From positions 1 through 32,475 of the forward strand of contig JANQLB010000124.1 in assembly GCA_028280805.1 (NCBI GenBank): a stretch of DNA of 32,475 nucleotides, in the 5' to 3' direction. The notes below the pieces were generated by a model. The model was not told the origin of the DNA. It searched no databases and saw only the letters and a program-made list of their open reading frames with translations. The stretch comes from Tissierellales bacterium. GTDB taxonomy: Bacteria; Bacillota; Clostridia; Tissierellales; VENL01. The position numbers and the translations under genes were made by a program. Below, piece after piece: positions 16,970 through 26,341 of this stretch (positions are counted from its first letter, which is position 1; the number at the start of each line of letters is the position of its first letter).

Positions 16970-19900
16970 ATGGCAAGAACAATGAAAACAATGGATGGTA
17001 ACGAAGCTGCTGCTTATTCATCCTATGCTTTTACGGAAGTAGCAGCTATATATCCTATTACACCGTCTTCTCCTATGGCAGAGCTTGTTGATTTATGGTC
17101 AGCTCATGGGAAGAAGAATTTATTTGGTCAGCCTGTTAAGGTAGTTGAGATGCAATCCGAAGCAGGAGCAGCAGGTTCAGTTCACGGTTCATTACAGGGA
17201 GGAGCTTTAACTACGACCTACACAGCTTCTCAGGGATTACTTTTAATGATTCCTAATATGTATAAAATATCCGGAGAGCTTTTACCGGGAGTATTTCATG
17301 TTAGTGCTAGAGCCTTAGCAGTACAAGCGTTATCAATTTTTGGTGATCACCAAGACGTGATGGCAACTAGACAAACAGGATTCGCACTATTAGCTTCTAG
17401 TAGTGTCCAAGAAGTTATGGATTTAGGTTGTGTATCGCATCTATGTTCAGTAAAATCCAGAGTTCCTTTTTTACATTTCTTTGATGGCTTTAGAACTTCT
17501 CATGAGGTTCAGAAGATTGAGATTATTGAATATGACGATTTAGATAAGTTACTTGATTATGAAGCAGTTAAAGAATTTAGAAACAGGTCATTAAATCCAC
17601 AAAGACCAGTAATTCGAGGTACTGCTCAAAATCCGGATATATATTTTCAAAACAGAGAAGCTGCAAATAGGTTTTATGATGAAGTTCCTGATATTGTATC
17701 AGATTATATGGATAAGATAAGTAAGCTTACTGGTAGAGAGTATAAGCCTTTTACATATTACGGTTCTGATGATGCAGAAAGAATAGTTATAGCTATGGGA
17801 TCTGCATGTTCAGTAATCGAAGAAGTAGTTGACTATATGATTACTAAAGGAGAAAAGGTAGGTTTAATTAAAGTGCATTTATATAGACCTTTCTCTGCAA
17901 AATATTTCTTTAATGTCCTGCCTAAAACTGTAAAGAAAATTGCTGTTCTTGATAGAACGAAAGAACCGGGAGCTTTAGGAGAGCCTTTATATGAAGATGT
18001 AAGAAGTCTATTTTATGATAAAGAAGAAAGACCATTAATAGTTGGAGGGAGATATGGTTTAGGTTCTAAAGACACTAAACCTTCACAGTTCATTTCTGTA
18101 TTTAACAATCTTAACTCTCAAAATCCACAGAATAATTTTACTATTGGAATTGTAGATGATGTTACAAACACATCTTTATCCGAGGATGAAATTGTTGATA
18201 CATCACCGGAAGGAACAATAAGATGCAAATTCTGGGGTTTAGGTTCAGATGGTACTGTTGGAGCTAATAAAATAGCTATAAAAATCATTGGAGATAATAC
18301 GGATTTATATGCTCAAGGTTATTTCTCTTATGATAGTAAAAAATCCGGGGGAACGACAGTGTCACATCTAAGGTTTGGTAAAAAACCTATTAAATCATCT
18401 TATTTAGTTTATGATGCTGACTATATAGCTTGTCATAACAAATCATATGTTTATCATTATGACTTGCTAAAGGGTCTTAAAAAGAACGGTACATTTGTAC
18501 TTAACTGTCCATGGAATATAGAGGAGCTGGATGAAAAACTTCCAGCTTTAATCAAAAAATATATTGCCCAAAATAATATTAAGTTCTATATTGTAGATGC
18601 TGTTGAGATTGCTCAAGACATAGGACTTGGGGGAAGAATTAACATGATAATGCAGACTGCTTTTTTTAAGCTTGCGGATGTTATACCTTTAGATGATGCA
18701 GTTAAGTATTTGAAACAATCTATTCAGGATACCTACGGCAGTAAGGGTAAAAAAATTGTTGAAATGAATGAAGCTGCTGTAGACAGGGCATTGGAAGAGA
18801 TTATTAAAGTAGATGTGCCTAAAGAATGGACTGAGATGTCTAATGGAAATCAAGAACAAATGTATCCATTTAAAAACGAACCAGAATTTGTAAACAGAAT
18901 TCAAAGACCAATGGCTAGGCATGAGGGGGATGAACTGCCGGTAAGTGCGTTTATAGGAATGGAAGACGGGACTTTCCCGCTAGGTACTACAGCATACGAA
19001 AAGCGTGGTATAGCAGTTATGATACCCGAGTGGCAGACAGACAACTGTATACAATGCAATCAGTGTTCATACATTTGCCCACATGCTGTTATAAGACCAT
19101 ATCTATTAGATGAAAATGAAAAACGAAACTCTCCCGATACTTTTGAAACTAAAAAGGCAGTTGGAAAAGCATTAGATAATTATGAATATCGAATTCAGAT
19201 AAGCCCTTTAGATTGCACAGGCTGTGGCAATTGTGCAGATATTTGTCCAGCACCTGATAAAGCTTTGGTAATGGTAAATGCTGAAGAAGAAGGACCAAAA
19301 CAGTATGAAAACTGGGAATATGCAGCAAATGAGATTACATATAAAGATAATCTCATGAAAAAAGAAACAGTTAAGGGCAGTCAGTTTGCTCAACCTTTAC
19401 TTGAGTTCCATGGAGCATGTGCAGGATGCGGAGAAACACCATATCTTAAGTATATAACTCAATTATATGGAGACAGGATGTTAATAGCCAATGCTACAGG
19501 ATGTTCTTCAATATGGGGAGCAAGTGCACCATCTATACCATTTACTGTGAATAAAGAAGGGAAAGGACCTGCTTGGGCTAACTCCTTATTTGAGGACACT
19601 GCAGAATATGGTTACGGTATGCTTTTAGGAGTTAAGCAGATAAGAGATAAATTAAGAGATATAATGTATGATGGGTTAAATTCAGATTTAGATTCTGATG
19701 TAAAAGAAGCTTTTAAAAATTGGATAGATAACATGTATGACGGAGATGGCTCTAAAGATGCTTCAAAAACACTTTTATCTGTAATAGACAAAGATAGATA
19801 TAAAAACAATAAAGATATTCAGGAAATTTTAGATAAAAAAGATTTTCTGGTTAAGACATCTCAGTGGGTAGTTGGGGGTGATGGCTGGGCTTACGATATT

Positions 19901-20509
19901 GGATATGGTGGACTGGATCATGTACTTGCTTGTGGAGATGATGTAAATGTATTAGTATTTGATACAGAAGTTTACTCAAATACAGGAGGTCAATCTTCTA
20001 AAGCTACTCCAACATCAGCAGTTGCTAAATTTGCAGCTTCCGGCAAGAAAATTCGTAAAAAGGATTTAGGTCTTATGGCAATTAGCTATGGATATGTATA
20101 TGTAGCACAAATTTCTATGGGAGCAAATATGAATCATACGGCTAAGGTAATAGCTGAGGCAGAAAAATACCCCGGACCTTCATTAATAATTGCATACTCA
20201 CCCTGTGTAAGTCATGGTATCAAAACAGGAATGGGAACTTCAATAGCTCAGGAAAAACTAGCAGTAGAATCAGGGTTCTGGCATTTGTATAGGTATAATC
20301 CTCAACTAAAAGAACAGGGTAAAAATCCGTTTATACTTGATTCTAAAGAGCCTAAGTCATCGTTTAGAGATTATATCTTATCTGAGCTGCGTTTCTCACA
20401 GATACAAAACACATTTCCGGATATTGCTGAAGAATTATATAAAAAGGCTGAGGAAGATGCTAAAGATAGATATGAGACATATAGACGAATGGCAGAGATG
20501 CAGTATTAA
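16970..20509 (+). CDS. nifJ: Pyruvate:ferredoxin (flavodoxin) oxidoreductase, single-chain
   Basis: A 1179-residue homodimeric-type PFOR that oxidises pyruvate with CoA to acetyl-CoA and CO2 and reduces ferredoxin, the central step of clostridial fermentation. Domain order: N-terminal pyrimidine-binding domain with YPITPSSPMAE, CoA-binding and linking domains, a two-cluster ferredoxin domain (CIQCNQCSYICP near residue 691 and CTGCGNCADICP near 748), a third cluster site CAGCGE near 816, and the TPP-binding domain with GGDGWAYDIGYGG near 968 and VYSNTGGQSSK. All fused domains are present at the normal length. ATG 16970 follows AGGAGG. A strong bidirectional terminator follows. Symbols nifJ, por and pfo are used for this family. 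Confidence 0.96.
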   Translation: MARTMKTMDGNEAAAYSSYAFTEVAAIYPITPSSPMAELVDLWSAHGKKNLFGQPVKVVEMQSEAGAAGSVHGSLQGGALTTTYTASQGLLLMIPNMYKISGELLPGVFHVSARALAVQALSIFGDHQDVMATRQTGFALLASSSVQEVMDLGCVSHLCSVKSRVPFLHFFDGFRTSHEVQKIEIIEYDDLDKLLDYEAVKEFRNRSLNPQRPVIRGTAQNPDIYFQNREAANRFYDEVPDIVSDYMDKISKLTGREYKPFTYYGSDDAERIVIAMGSACSVIEEVVDYMITKGEKVGLIKVHLYRPFSAKYFFNVLPKTVKKIAVLDRTKEPGALGEPLYEDVRSLFYDKEERPLIVGGRYGLGSKDTKPSQFISVFNNLNSQNPQNNFTIGIVDDVTNTSLSEDEIVDTSPEGTIRCKFWGLGSDGTVGANKIAIKIIGDNTDLYAQGYFSYDSKKSGGTTVSHLRFGKKPIKSSYLVYDADYIACHNKSYVYHYDLLKGLKKNGTFVLNCPWNIEELDEKLPALIKKYIAQNNIKFYIVDAVEIAQDIGLGGRINMIMQTAFFKLADVIPLDDAVKYLKQSIQDTYGSKGKKIVEMNEAAVDRALEEIIKVDVPKEWTEMSNGNQEQMYPFKNEPEFVNRIQRPMARHEGDELPVSAFIGMEDGTFPLGTTAYEKRGIAVMIPEWQTDNCIQCNQCSYICPHAVIRPYLLDENEKRNSPDTFETKKAVGKALDNYEYRIQISPLDCTGCGNCADICPAPDKALVMVNAEEEGPKQYENWEYAANEITYKDNLMKKETVKGSQFAQPLLEFHGACAGCGETPYLKYITQLYGDRMLIANATGCSSIWGASAPSIPFTVNKEGKGPAWANSLFEDTAEYGYGMLLGVKQIRDKLRDIMYDGLNSDLDSDVKEAFKNWIDNMYDGDGSKDASKTLLSVIDKDRYKNNKDIQEILDKKDFLVKTSQWVVGGDGWAYDIGYGGLDHVLACGDDVNVLVFDTEVYSNTGGQSSKATPTSAVAKFAASGKKIRKKDLGLMAISYGYVYVAQISMGANMNHTAKVIAEAEKYPGPSLIIAYSPCVSHGIKTGMGTSIAQEKLAVESGFWHLYRYNPQLKEQGKNPFILDSKEPKSSFRDYILSELRFSQIQNTFPDIAEELYKKAEEDAKDRYETYRRMAEMQY

Positions 20510-20521
20510 TAAAACGTGTTA

Positions 20522-20585
20522 AAAAATAAAACTCCTTTCTGAAAATCTTTAAATAACAATTAAAACAGAAAGGAGTTTTATTTTT
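20522..20585. terminator. Bidirectional terminator between convergent genes
   Basis: A perfect 20-bp stem (20522-20541 with 20566-20585) with a 24-base loop. U-rich sequence ends both arms: TTTTATTTTT on the plus strand and TTTTATTTTTT on the minus strand. It lies between the PFOR stop (20509) and the stop of the minus-strand ABC gene (20615) and can stop transcription from both sides. Confidence 0.85.
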
Positions 20586-20614
20586 AGTATATTTTCAAAC
20601 TAGAATCTTATCTA

Positions 20615-22345
20615 CTAACTACATTGAGTTTTATATAGCTTACTATATAAACTTTCATTTAGCATCAATTGTTCGTGGCTTCCACATTCCACTACTTTAC
20701 CATCATCAATTACATATATTTTATCTACATTCTTAATAGTAGCTAAGCGATGTGCAATAATTAAAACAGTGTTACTTTTCATTAATCTATCTATTGTTTG
20801 TTGAATTTTTTCTTCTGCTTCTGAATCTAAAGCAGATGTTGCTTCATCTAACAATAATATTGAAGAACCTTTATTTATTGCTCTAGCAATAGCAATACGT
20901 TGTTTTTGTCCTCCTGATAACTTTGCTCCTTCTTCTCCTATTAGAGTATCATATCCATTTTCTTGTTCCATAATGAAATCATGTGCATTTGCCATTTTGG
21001 CGGAGCTGATTATTTCCTCATCTGTTGAATTCAGATGTCCGTATCTTATATTATCCTTTATAGTTCCATCAAATAAATATGGATTTTGTGGTACATATGC
21101 TAATTTATTTCTTAATTCTTCTAATGAGTAATTATATACAGATTTATTATCTATAAAAATATCTCCATCTTTCAATTCATAAAAACCTAATAACAGCTTT
21201 GCTATCGTACTTTTACCACACCCGCTTTTCCCGACTAAAGCTATGGATTCACCTTTTTTTGCTGTAATAGATAAATTATCTAAAACCTTTTTGTCATCAT
21301 AACTAAAAACAACATCTTTAAGCTTTATCATAGAATCGTTAGGTGTTTTTTTAACTAAATCATCAAATTTATGAGACTCTGTTTTCTCGTCTAATAAATT
21401 TGCAACTCGACCAACTCCTGCCATGGAATTTTGTAATTTTCCTAAAATATCACCTAAATTAAAAAGCACACCCATATTATTTTGAAGATTAAATATCGCA
21501 ACAAGAGTACCTATATCAGCTGAATTTTTCATTATCATATATATACCTAAAATTAATATACCTGTAGATTTAGCTGAGTAAAAAAAGAGTCCAGCAGCAT
21601 TGATTAAAGCATTTAAATTATCTCTCTTTTTTATTTGTTTTGTAAGGTTATCACTTTGTTCTTTATAATCATCTACTATTTCATCTTCAATTTGAAATAT
21701 CTTTGTAGTTTTAAATCCAACAACTACATCTAAAAATTTTTCATTTGTTTTGCTTTTTTTAATTTGAACTCTATCACTAATTTTTCTCATTCTTTTAGCT
21801 ATTCTTACACTTATGAAAACAGATAAAATCTCAACTATTACTGCAAATAATGCGAGCTTCCATTCATATATAAACATTAAAGCTGTAGATCCAACTCCTA
21901 GAAATAAAATAAAACAAATTCTTTTAATTTGGACATTATAAATATCTTCAATCACTTTAATATCGTTTGTAAGTCTAGACATAGTGTCGCCACTATGTTC
22001 TCTTTCAAAATATGATACTGGAAGCTCTGTCATATGATTATAAGCTTTTAACCTTATTTTTTTCATAGTCTTTTTTGCAGCTTTAGAATACATATATGTG
22101 AAGATAGGTTTTAGTGCAAGTGCTATCATAAGTGAAGATAACGCAATTATCACAGCTCTAATTAATAAACTTCTATTAAATTCAACAGCAGCATTAAATA
22201 TGTCTTTCATAAGAACGGCTAAAACTATATTAACACAAAAAGCTTGAATAGCATTTTCTCCTATAATACCTATAATGTATGGTAAAAAATTCTTTTCCAT
22301 AAAACCTAGAGGGTTGTATATATTTCTATTTCTTCTGTTAAGCAT
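20615..22345 (-). CDS. ABC exporter half-transporter (TMD-NBD fusion), second of pair
   Basis: A 576-residue half-transporter: six transmembrane helices in the first 320 residues (ABC_membrane type I exporter fold), then an ATP-binding domain with Walker A GKSGCGKST (372-380), Q-loop YVPQ (Gln420), signature LSGGQ (476-480), Walker B LLLDE (497-501) and switch His532. It should pair with the upstream half-transporter as a heterodimeric exporter of drugs, peptides or lipids. The start is ATG 22345, inside the last codons of the upstream gene (8-nt overlap), with AAGGGA 9 nt before. A longer frame from 22381 has no comparable ribosome binding site. Translational coupling implies a fixed stoichiometry. 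Confidence 0.9.
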   Translation of the reverse strand: MLNRRNRNIYNPLGFMEKNFLPYIIGIIGENAIQAFCVNIVLAVLMKDIFNAAVEFNRSLLIRAVIIALSSLMIALALKPIFTYMYSKAAKKTMKKIRLKAYNHMTELPVSYFEREHSGDTMSRLTNDIKVIEDIYNVQIKRICFILFLGVGSTALMFIYEWKLALFAVIVEILSVFISVRIAKRMRKISDRVQIKKSKTNEKFLDVVVGFKTTKIFQIEDEIVDDYKEQSDNLTKQIKKRDNLNALINAAGLFFYSAKSTGILILGIYMIMKNSADIGTLVAIFNLQNNMGVLFNLGDILGKLQNSMAGVGRVANLLDEKTESHKFDDLVKKTPNDSMIKLKDVVFSYDDKKVLDNLSITAKKGESIALVGKSGCGKSTIAKLLLGFYELKDGDIFIDNKSVYNYSLEELRNKLAYVPQNPYLFDGTIKDNIRYGHLNSTDEEIISSAKMANAHDFIMEQENGYDTLIGEEGAKLSGGQKQRIAIARAINKGSSILLLDEATSALDSEAEEKIQQTIDRLMKSNTVLIIAHRLATIKNVDKIYVIDDGKVVECGSHEQLMLNESLYSKLYKTQCS

Positions 22346-24110
22346 TATATGACATCCCTTCAAATAAGTTGTTGTTTTCACTTTCTTTATACTGTTTAAG
22401 ATATAATTTCCTATAAAGCGTATCGCTTTCTATTAATTCATCATGATTTCCTCTTTCTGCAATTTGACCATTATTAAGTAATAATATTTCGTCAGCGTTC
22501 TTAATTGTAGAAAAACGGTGTGCTACTACCAATACACTTTTATTTTTAGTAAATTTTTTAAGAGCTTCATCTATTAATTTTTCACTGTTGTTATCAAGTG
22601 CAGATGTAGGCTCATCAAGGAGTAATATTGGAGCATCTTTTAAGATAGCTCTTGCAATAGTAATCCTTTGTTTTTGTCCTCCTGATAAATTAGAACCACT
22701 TTCTGTTAAAATAGTATCATATCCATCTGACAGATTAACAATAAACTCGTGAGCATTAGAGATTTTAGCTGCATTAATTATTTCTTCTCTTGTAGAGTTT
22801 TTCTTTCCATATCCTATATTTTTAGCTACAGTTGTAGGATAAATATGTGTATCTTGTGTTACCATAGATATTTGTGCTCGTAATGTTTTAAGGTCAATTT
22901 TGTTAATTTCATTTCCAAATACTTTTATTTTTCCATTAGTTATATTATAAAAACCACATACAAGATTAAGAATTGTACTTTTTCCTCCACCGCTTACTCC
23001 AACCAATGCTACTGTTTTATTTTTTGGCAATTTAAAGTTTATATCAGTCAAAACAGTAGTTTTATCATCATAAGAAAACGAAACATTCTCAAATGCTACT
23101 GCAATATCAGTTTCTTTATTAGTAATATATTTATCTTTAGATGTCTCTTCGATTTTATAGTTTAGTATTTCATTAATTCTCTCTGCTGCACCATTTGCAG
23201 CTTTCATATTACTTACAAGTGTAATCAATCTAATTACAGGATGACCTAAATAGGCAATTATAGCAATAAATGCAGTGAATTCTCCAATGGTCATTTCGCC
23301 CGCAAATGTCAAACTTCCACCATATAAATTTATAACAACTAGAGGAAATGTAAGTAAAAATGTAGTTATTGTAAGAGTGAATAATCTGCGTTTTACTATT
23401 TGCATTTCTAGATTATATAAACTTGTTTGACTAGATTGATAATTATTTTGTAATACTTTTTTTAAATTAAATGATTTTACAATGTAATTTCCTTTTACTG
23501 TATCTTGAATTAATGAGTTAGCCCTGCCAAATTCCTTTTGCAATTTACTGGAAAACTTACTTATTGGCTTAGTGGCAAAATTGTTTAATACGGTTGCTAG
23601 TCCTAATACAATTACTGTTACCAAAAGTAATTTCCAATTTAAGATTAATCCGTATATTACTGCACATATAAAAATCAGGGGTTCGTATATAAAATCAGAT
23701 ATTTGAGTTAATAGAGTTGTTATTAAATCAATGTCAGTATTTGATCTAGATGCTAAGTCTCCGCTATGATGTTTTTTAAAAGAATTAAAAGGAAGTTTTT
23801 GTATATGAGATGTTAGATTATTTCTTAAGTTTCGTATTGTATATTCTGTAAATCTAGATATAGATAGCTTTCTAAAAAAGATATTTATAGTTCCCATTAA
23901 TAAAAGTGTTACCATAAACCATACAGATGTGAGAAATTCCTCGTTTCCATTCTCGATTGAAATTATATCAACAATCTTTTTGCCTGCATATGGAATTAAT
24001 ATGTTAACTGCAACATCGAGAAGACTGAAGAGAATACAAGTGAATAGCCACATCTTATAAGATTTACCAAAGGATAAAATACTTATAATCTGGTTACCTC
24101 GTTTGTTCAT
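22338..24110 (-). CDS. ABC exporter half-transporter (TMD-NBD fusion), first of pair
   Basis: A 590-residue half-transporter with six predicted membrane helices (residues about 18-300) and an ATP-binding domain: Walker A GVSGGGKST (371-379), Q-loop MVTQ (Gln419), signature LSGGQ (475-479), Walker B ILLLDE (495-500) and switch His531. Many heterodimeric exporters (BmrCD, TM287/288 type) have one NBD with a degenerate catalytic site; here both proteins keep the catalytic Glu, so both sites may be active. GGAGG lies 6 nt before ATG 24110. The gene overlaps its partner by 8 nt, so they form one operon read leftward to the bidirectional terminator at 20522. Substrate unknown. Confidence 0.9.
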   Translation of the reverse strand: MNKRGNQIISILSFGKSYKMWLFTCILFSLLDVAVNILIPYAGKKIVDIISIENGNEEFLTSVWFMVTLLLMGTINIFFRKLSISRFTEYTIRNLRNNLTSHIQKLPFNSFKKHHSGDLASRSNTDIDLITTLLTQISDFIYEPLIFICAVIYGLILNWKLLLVTVIVLGLATVLNNFATKPISKFSSKLQKEFGRANSLIQDTVKGNYIVKSFNLKKVLQNNYQSSQTSLYNLEMQIVKRRLFTLTITTFLLTFPLVVINLYGGSLTFAGEMTIGEFTAFIAIIAYLGHPVIRLITLVSNMKAANGAAERINEILNYKIEETSKDKYITNKETDIAVAFENVSFSYDDKTTVLTDINFKLPKNKTVALVGVSGGGKSTILNLVCGFYNITNGKIKVFGNEINKIDLKTLRAQISMVTQDTHIYPTTVAKNIGYGKKNSTREEIINAAKISNAHEFIVNLSDGYDTILTESGSNLSGGQKQRITIARAILKDAPILLLDEPTSALDNNSEKLIDEALKKFTKNKSVLVVAHRFSTIKNADEILLLNNGQIAERGNHDELIESDTLYRKLYLKQYKESENNNLFEGMSYNA

Positions 24111-24325
24111 TTTGTCCTCCTATTATGTTATTTTGATTTGTAAAATATGTAGATATATGCAGGTTTATAGCTATAGATATTAAAGTTACAAGAATTAAAA
24201 TAATTGTTTTCTATATTTTACTGTTAAATAATATCATAATGTTATATTAATATAAACACTATTTTGATAATTTTGAAAATATTCTGGTGAAAAATATCGA
24301 AATTTGCTAAACACAATATTTTTTT
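24111..24325. other. Upstream region of the ABC exporter operon
   Basis: The leader and promoter region of the minus-strand exporter pair. It contains a perfect 14-bp palindrome TTATATTAATATAA at 24242-24255, a possible operator or simply AT-rich chance. No confident -35/-10 pair could be chosen on the minus strand, and no coding remnant was seen. Confidence 0.35.
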
Positions 24326-24372
24326 ATAAAAAAACACAATCTCAAATAAAAATAATTTTTACTTGAGATTGT
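24326..24372 (-). terminator. Rho-independent terminator of the sporulation gene cluster
   Basis: A 17-bp stem (24336-24352 with 24356-24372, one G-U pair) with a 3-base loop. On the minus strand it is followed by T7 (24334-24328). It lies 6 nt after the DUF3787 stop codon. Confidence 0.85.
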
Positions 24373-24378
24373 TTTAAT

Positions 24379-24546
24379 TTACTTCTGATTCTTATCTACA
24401 TAATCTTTTGCATTAGCTACTTCGTAATCACTGGGGATAGGTACTCTTGATACCCTTTTTAGATTTTCAATGTTTGCCCATGCAGCAGTCCTATGGTTTT
24501 CAATTGGCATTTCATTCATTTGCTTTTTAAATTTATTTTTAACCAT
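24379..24546 (-). CDS. DUF3787 family small protein (probable spore protein)
   Basis: A 55-residue soluble protein with the DUF3787 core: MPIENHRTAAWANIENLK, then VPIPSDYEVANAKDYVD at the C-terminus. The pattern ENHxTAAWAxI...VPIPS...NAKDWVD marks this family, which includes C. difficile proteins named as spore surface proteins, as far as I recall. Start choice: ATG 24546 with AAGGG about 12 nt upstream. A longer frame to TTG 24633 has an uncharacteristic N-terminus and no ribosome binding site. It follows the ytvI-like gene on the same strand, which supports a role in sporulation. Family call is good; molecular role unknown. Confidence 0.75.
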   Translation of the reverse strand: MVKNKFKKQMNEMPIENHRTAAWANIENLKRVSRVPIPSDYEVANAKDYVDKNQK

Positions 24547-24681
24547 ATTGCCTATCAATCCCTTCTTTATACTTGAGAAATAAATTTTCTTGAAAATATT
24601 ACTCCCCAGATTTAGTTTTTGTAATAAAAACAAATGTACTAAACCAATTAATACTATTGTTGGATATTAAAACAAAATATT

Positions 24682-25707
24682 TTATTTGAAAATCTTTGAA
24701 ATATTAGTATTATTTAAGCTTTTGATGATTAATACTGATATAGGGCCTAAGATAATTCCCATGGGACCAAAAACTTTTAGACCAACATAAACAGACATAA
24801 GAGTTATTAACGGATAAAGTCCTATTCGTTTACCTAATACCTTTGGCTCTAGTATTTGTCTTACCAATAAGACTATACTGTAAAGGATAGATAAATATAT
24901 TGCTGTAGTTAAGTCTCCTGACAACAGTGAAAACAAAGCCCAGGGAATAAGCACTATTCCTGTTCCTACAATCGGTAGAGCATCTATAAAGCTTATAATC
25001 AATGCTATTAAAATAGGATAATCTACACCTAAAATTACCATACCTAAAGAAATTTCTATAAAGGTTATACACATAAGAATAAGCTGAGCTTTTATATATC
25101 CGAATAAAGCATATAGAAGATCTTTTTTAATTAAAGAAAAACTTGATAGTAAGGTTGAAGGAATAGTTTTATATAAAAACTTAGATATTTTCTTTTTATC
25201 GCTGCTTAAAAAATATGTAGATAAAAATAATACAACTATAAATATTAAAACAGAGGGTAAAGATGCAGCAAAATTATAGGCTATTTTTGTTGCATATTCT
25301 GTTAAATTCATCAATAACAAGTTAAAATTATTAAGTACAGTATCAAGCAGAGAATTTACTATATGACTGATTTCAAGGGGTAGTTTATCATACAAATTAA
25401 TTCCCTTATCAAGTAGTTCGTTATAGAAATCTGAAATTTTAGCAATAATTTCTGGTGATATTTCTGAAAGTCTTTTTATCTCGTATGTCATTCTATAAAC
25501 AATTATAAATATAACTAAACCTAATACAAATAATGTAAATAATACTGTGATTAAGCTGGATATCTTTCTTGGGATTTTCAACTTTCTCTCTAAAAAACAA
25601 ACTATCGGCTCTGCTAAATTAGCTATAATATATGCTAAAATAAAAGGCATAAACCACTTAAATACAGTTGAAAAAAATAAATAAAGTCCTAATATGATAA
25701 TAAGCAT
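24682..25707 (-). CDS. ytvI: YtvI-like sporulation membrane protein (AI-2E transporter superfamily); probably starts upstream at 25761
   Basis: A protein of at least 341 residues with about eight transmembrane helices and the AI-2E/PerM-family layout: an N-terminal helix pair ending KWFMPFILAYIIANLAEPIV, a soluble segment (about 75-130), then helices with IDALPIVGTGIVLIPWALF and the C-terminal ILEPKVLGKRIGLYPL and GPMGIILGP. This fits sporulation integral membrane protein YtvI. ATG 25707 has no ribosome binding site. The frame is open upstream to ATT 25761, located 7 nt after GAGGTG (minus strand, 25774-25769). The added residues (NIKISNTHKNYILKFTS) would complete the first helix. DUF3787 lies downstream, and a terminator closes the unit. 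Confidence 0.8.
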   Translation of the reverse strand: MLIIILGLYLFFSTVFKWFMPFILAYIIANLAEPIVCFLERKLKIPRKISSLITVLFTLFVLGLVIFIIVYRMTYEIKRLSEISPEIIAKISDFYNELLDKGINLYDKLPLEISHIVNSLLDTVLNNFNLLLMNLTEYATKIAYNFAASLPSVLIFIVVLFLSTYFLSSDKKKISKFLYKTIPSTLLSSFSLIKKDLLYALFGYIKAQLILMCITFIEISLGMVILGVDYPILIALIISFIDALPIVGTGIVLIPWALFSLLSGDLTTAIYLSILYSIVLLVRQILEPKVLGKRIGLYPLITLMSVYVGLKVFGPMGIILGPISVLIIKSLNNTNISKIFK

Positions 25708-25758
25708 TGAAGTAAATTTTAATATATAATTTTTATGGGTATTAGAAATTTTTATATT

Positions 25759-25774
25759 AATATCAAATCACCTC
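25759..25774 (-). promoter_or_regulatory. Ribosome binding site placing the ytvI start at AUU
   Basis: On the minus strand GAGGTGAT (25774-25767) is a good Shine-Dalgarno sequence. The codon at the right distance is ATT (25761-25759), in frame with the YtvI-like protein; no ATG, GTG or TTG occurs in this frame before 25707. The in-frame GTG and TTG triplets nearby are in other frames and meet stops at once. Confidence 0.5.
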
Positions 25775-25984
25775 AGGGAAATTTCTACAAACTTATATAA
25801 TTCCATCACTTAATAGATTATATTTATAGACATGATTGTTTTATGCCTTGTATATATTTTTCTAAATATTTAGTTTTAAATTTTATCAATAACTATTTTT
25901 TACAATATATGAACATCAATGAAAGAAGATACGGTTAAGCTGTATACGAAATGTAGTATAATTATAATAAGGGAGGTTGATATT

Positions 25985-26341
25985 ATGAAAAAGACATTCA
26001 TTATAGGAATTGCTTTTTTTATGATTGTAATAAGTGCGGTTATAATTTTAGCTAAAAATGACATACAAAAAGATATTGATAAGAATTTAAATAAAAACGT
26101 TATTCGGTTTACTAATGAAAAACTTGACAAAGAATTGGCAAAAGCAAAGAACGAAATTAAAGGAATTAAGAATAAAGATTTACAAGATATAAGTATCGAA
26201 AACTCTCTAAAAGTGTATCGCTTAAATAATCCTGATATAATTAAAGGATATAATAAAACAAATGACTTTAATAGTTTAATCTCAGATGAGTATTCATGGA
26301 TTTTTAAAGTAGAAGATACAATCTGTATTTATATACATTAA
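25985..26341 (+). CDS. Hypothetical membrane-anchored protein, 118 aa
   Basis: A 118-residue protein with one N-terminal hydrophobic segment (about residues 5-25, TFIIGIAFFMIVISAVIILA) and a charged, helical, extracytoplasmic remainder rich in Lys and Asp. It ends SDEYSWIFKVEDTICIYIH, which looks abrupt; the C-terminus may be truncated. GGGAGG (25971-25976) lies 8 nt before ATG 25985; an earlier ATG at 25919 is unsupported. TATAAT at about 25956-25961 could be a -10 element, but a matching -35 is poor. No family recognised. Confidence 0.5.
   Translation: MKKTFIIGIAFFMIVISAVIILAKNDIQKDIDKNLNKNVIRFTNEKLDKELAKAKNEIKGIKNKDLQDISIENSLKVYRLNNPDIIKGYNKTNDFNSLISDEYSWIFKVEDTICIYIH

Noticed and set aside
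18689..19809. Minus-strand open frames inside the PFOR gene (and similar frames opposite leuS, the chemoreceptor and the 809-aa gene)
   Set aside because: They lie opposite strongly supported genes, lack ribosome binding sites and have compositions typical of antisense shadows.
20337..20522. Plus-strand 61-aa frame at the end of the PFOR gene
   Set aside because: It is in another phase of conserved PFOR coding sequence with no ribosome binding site.
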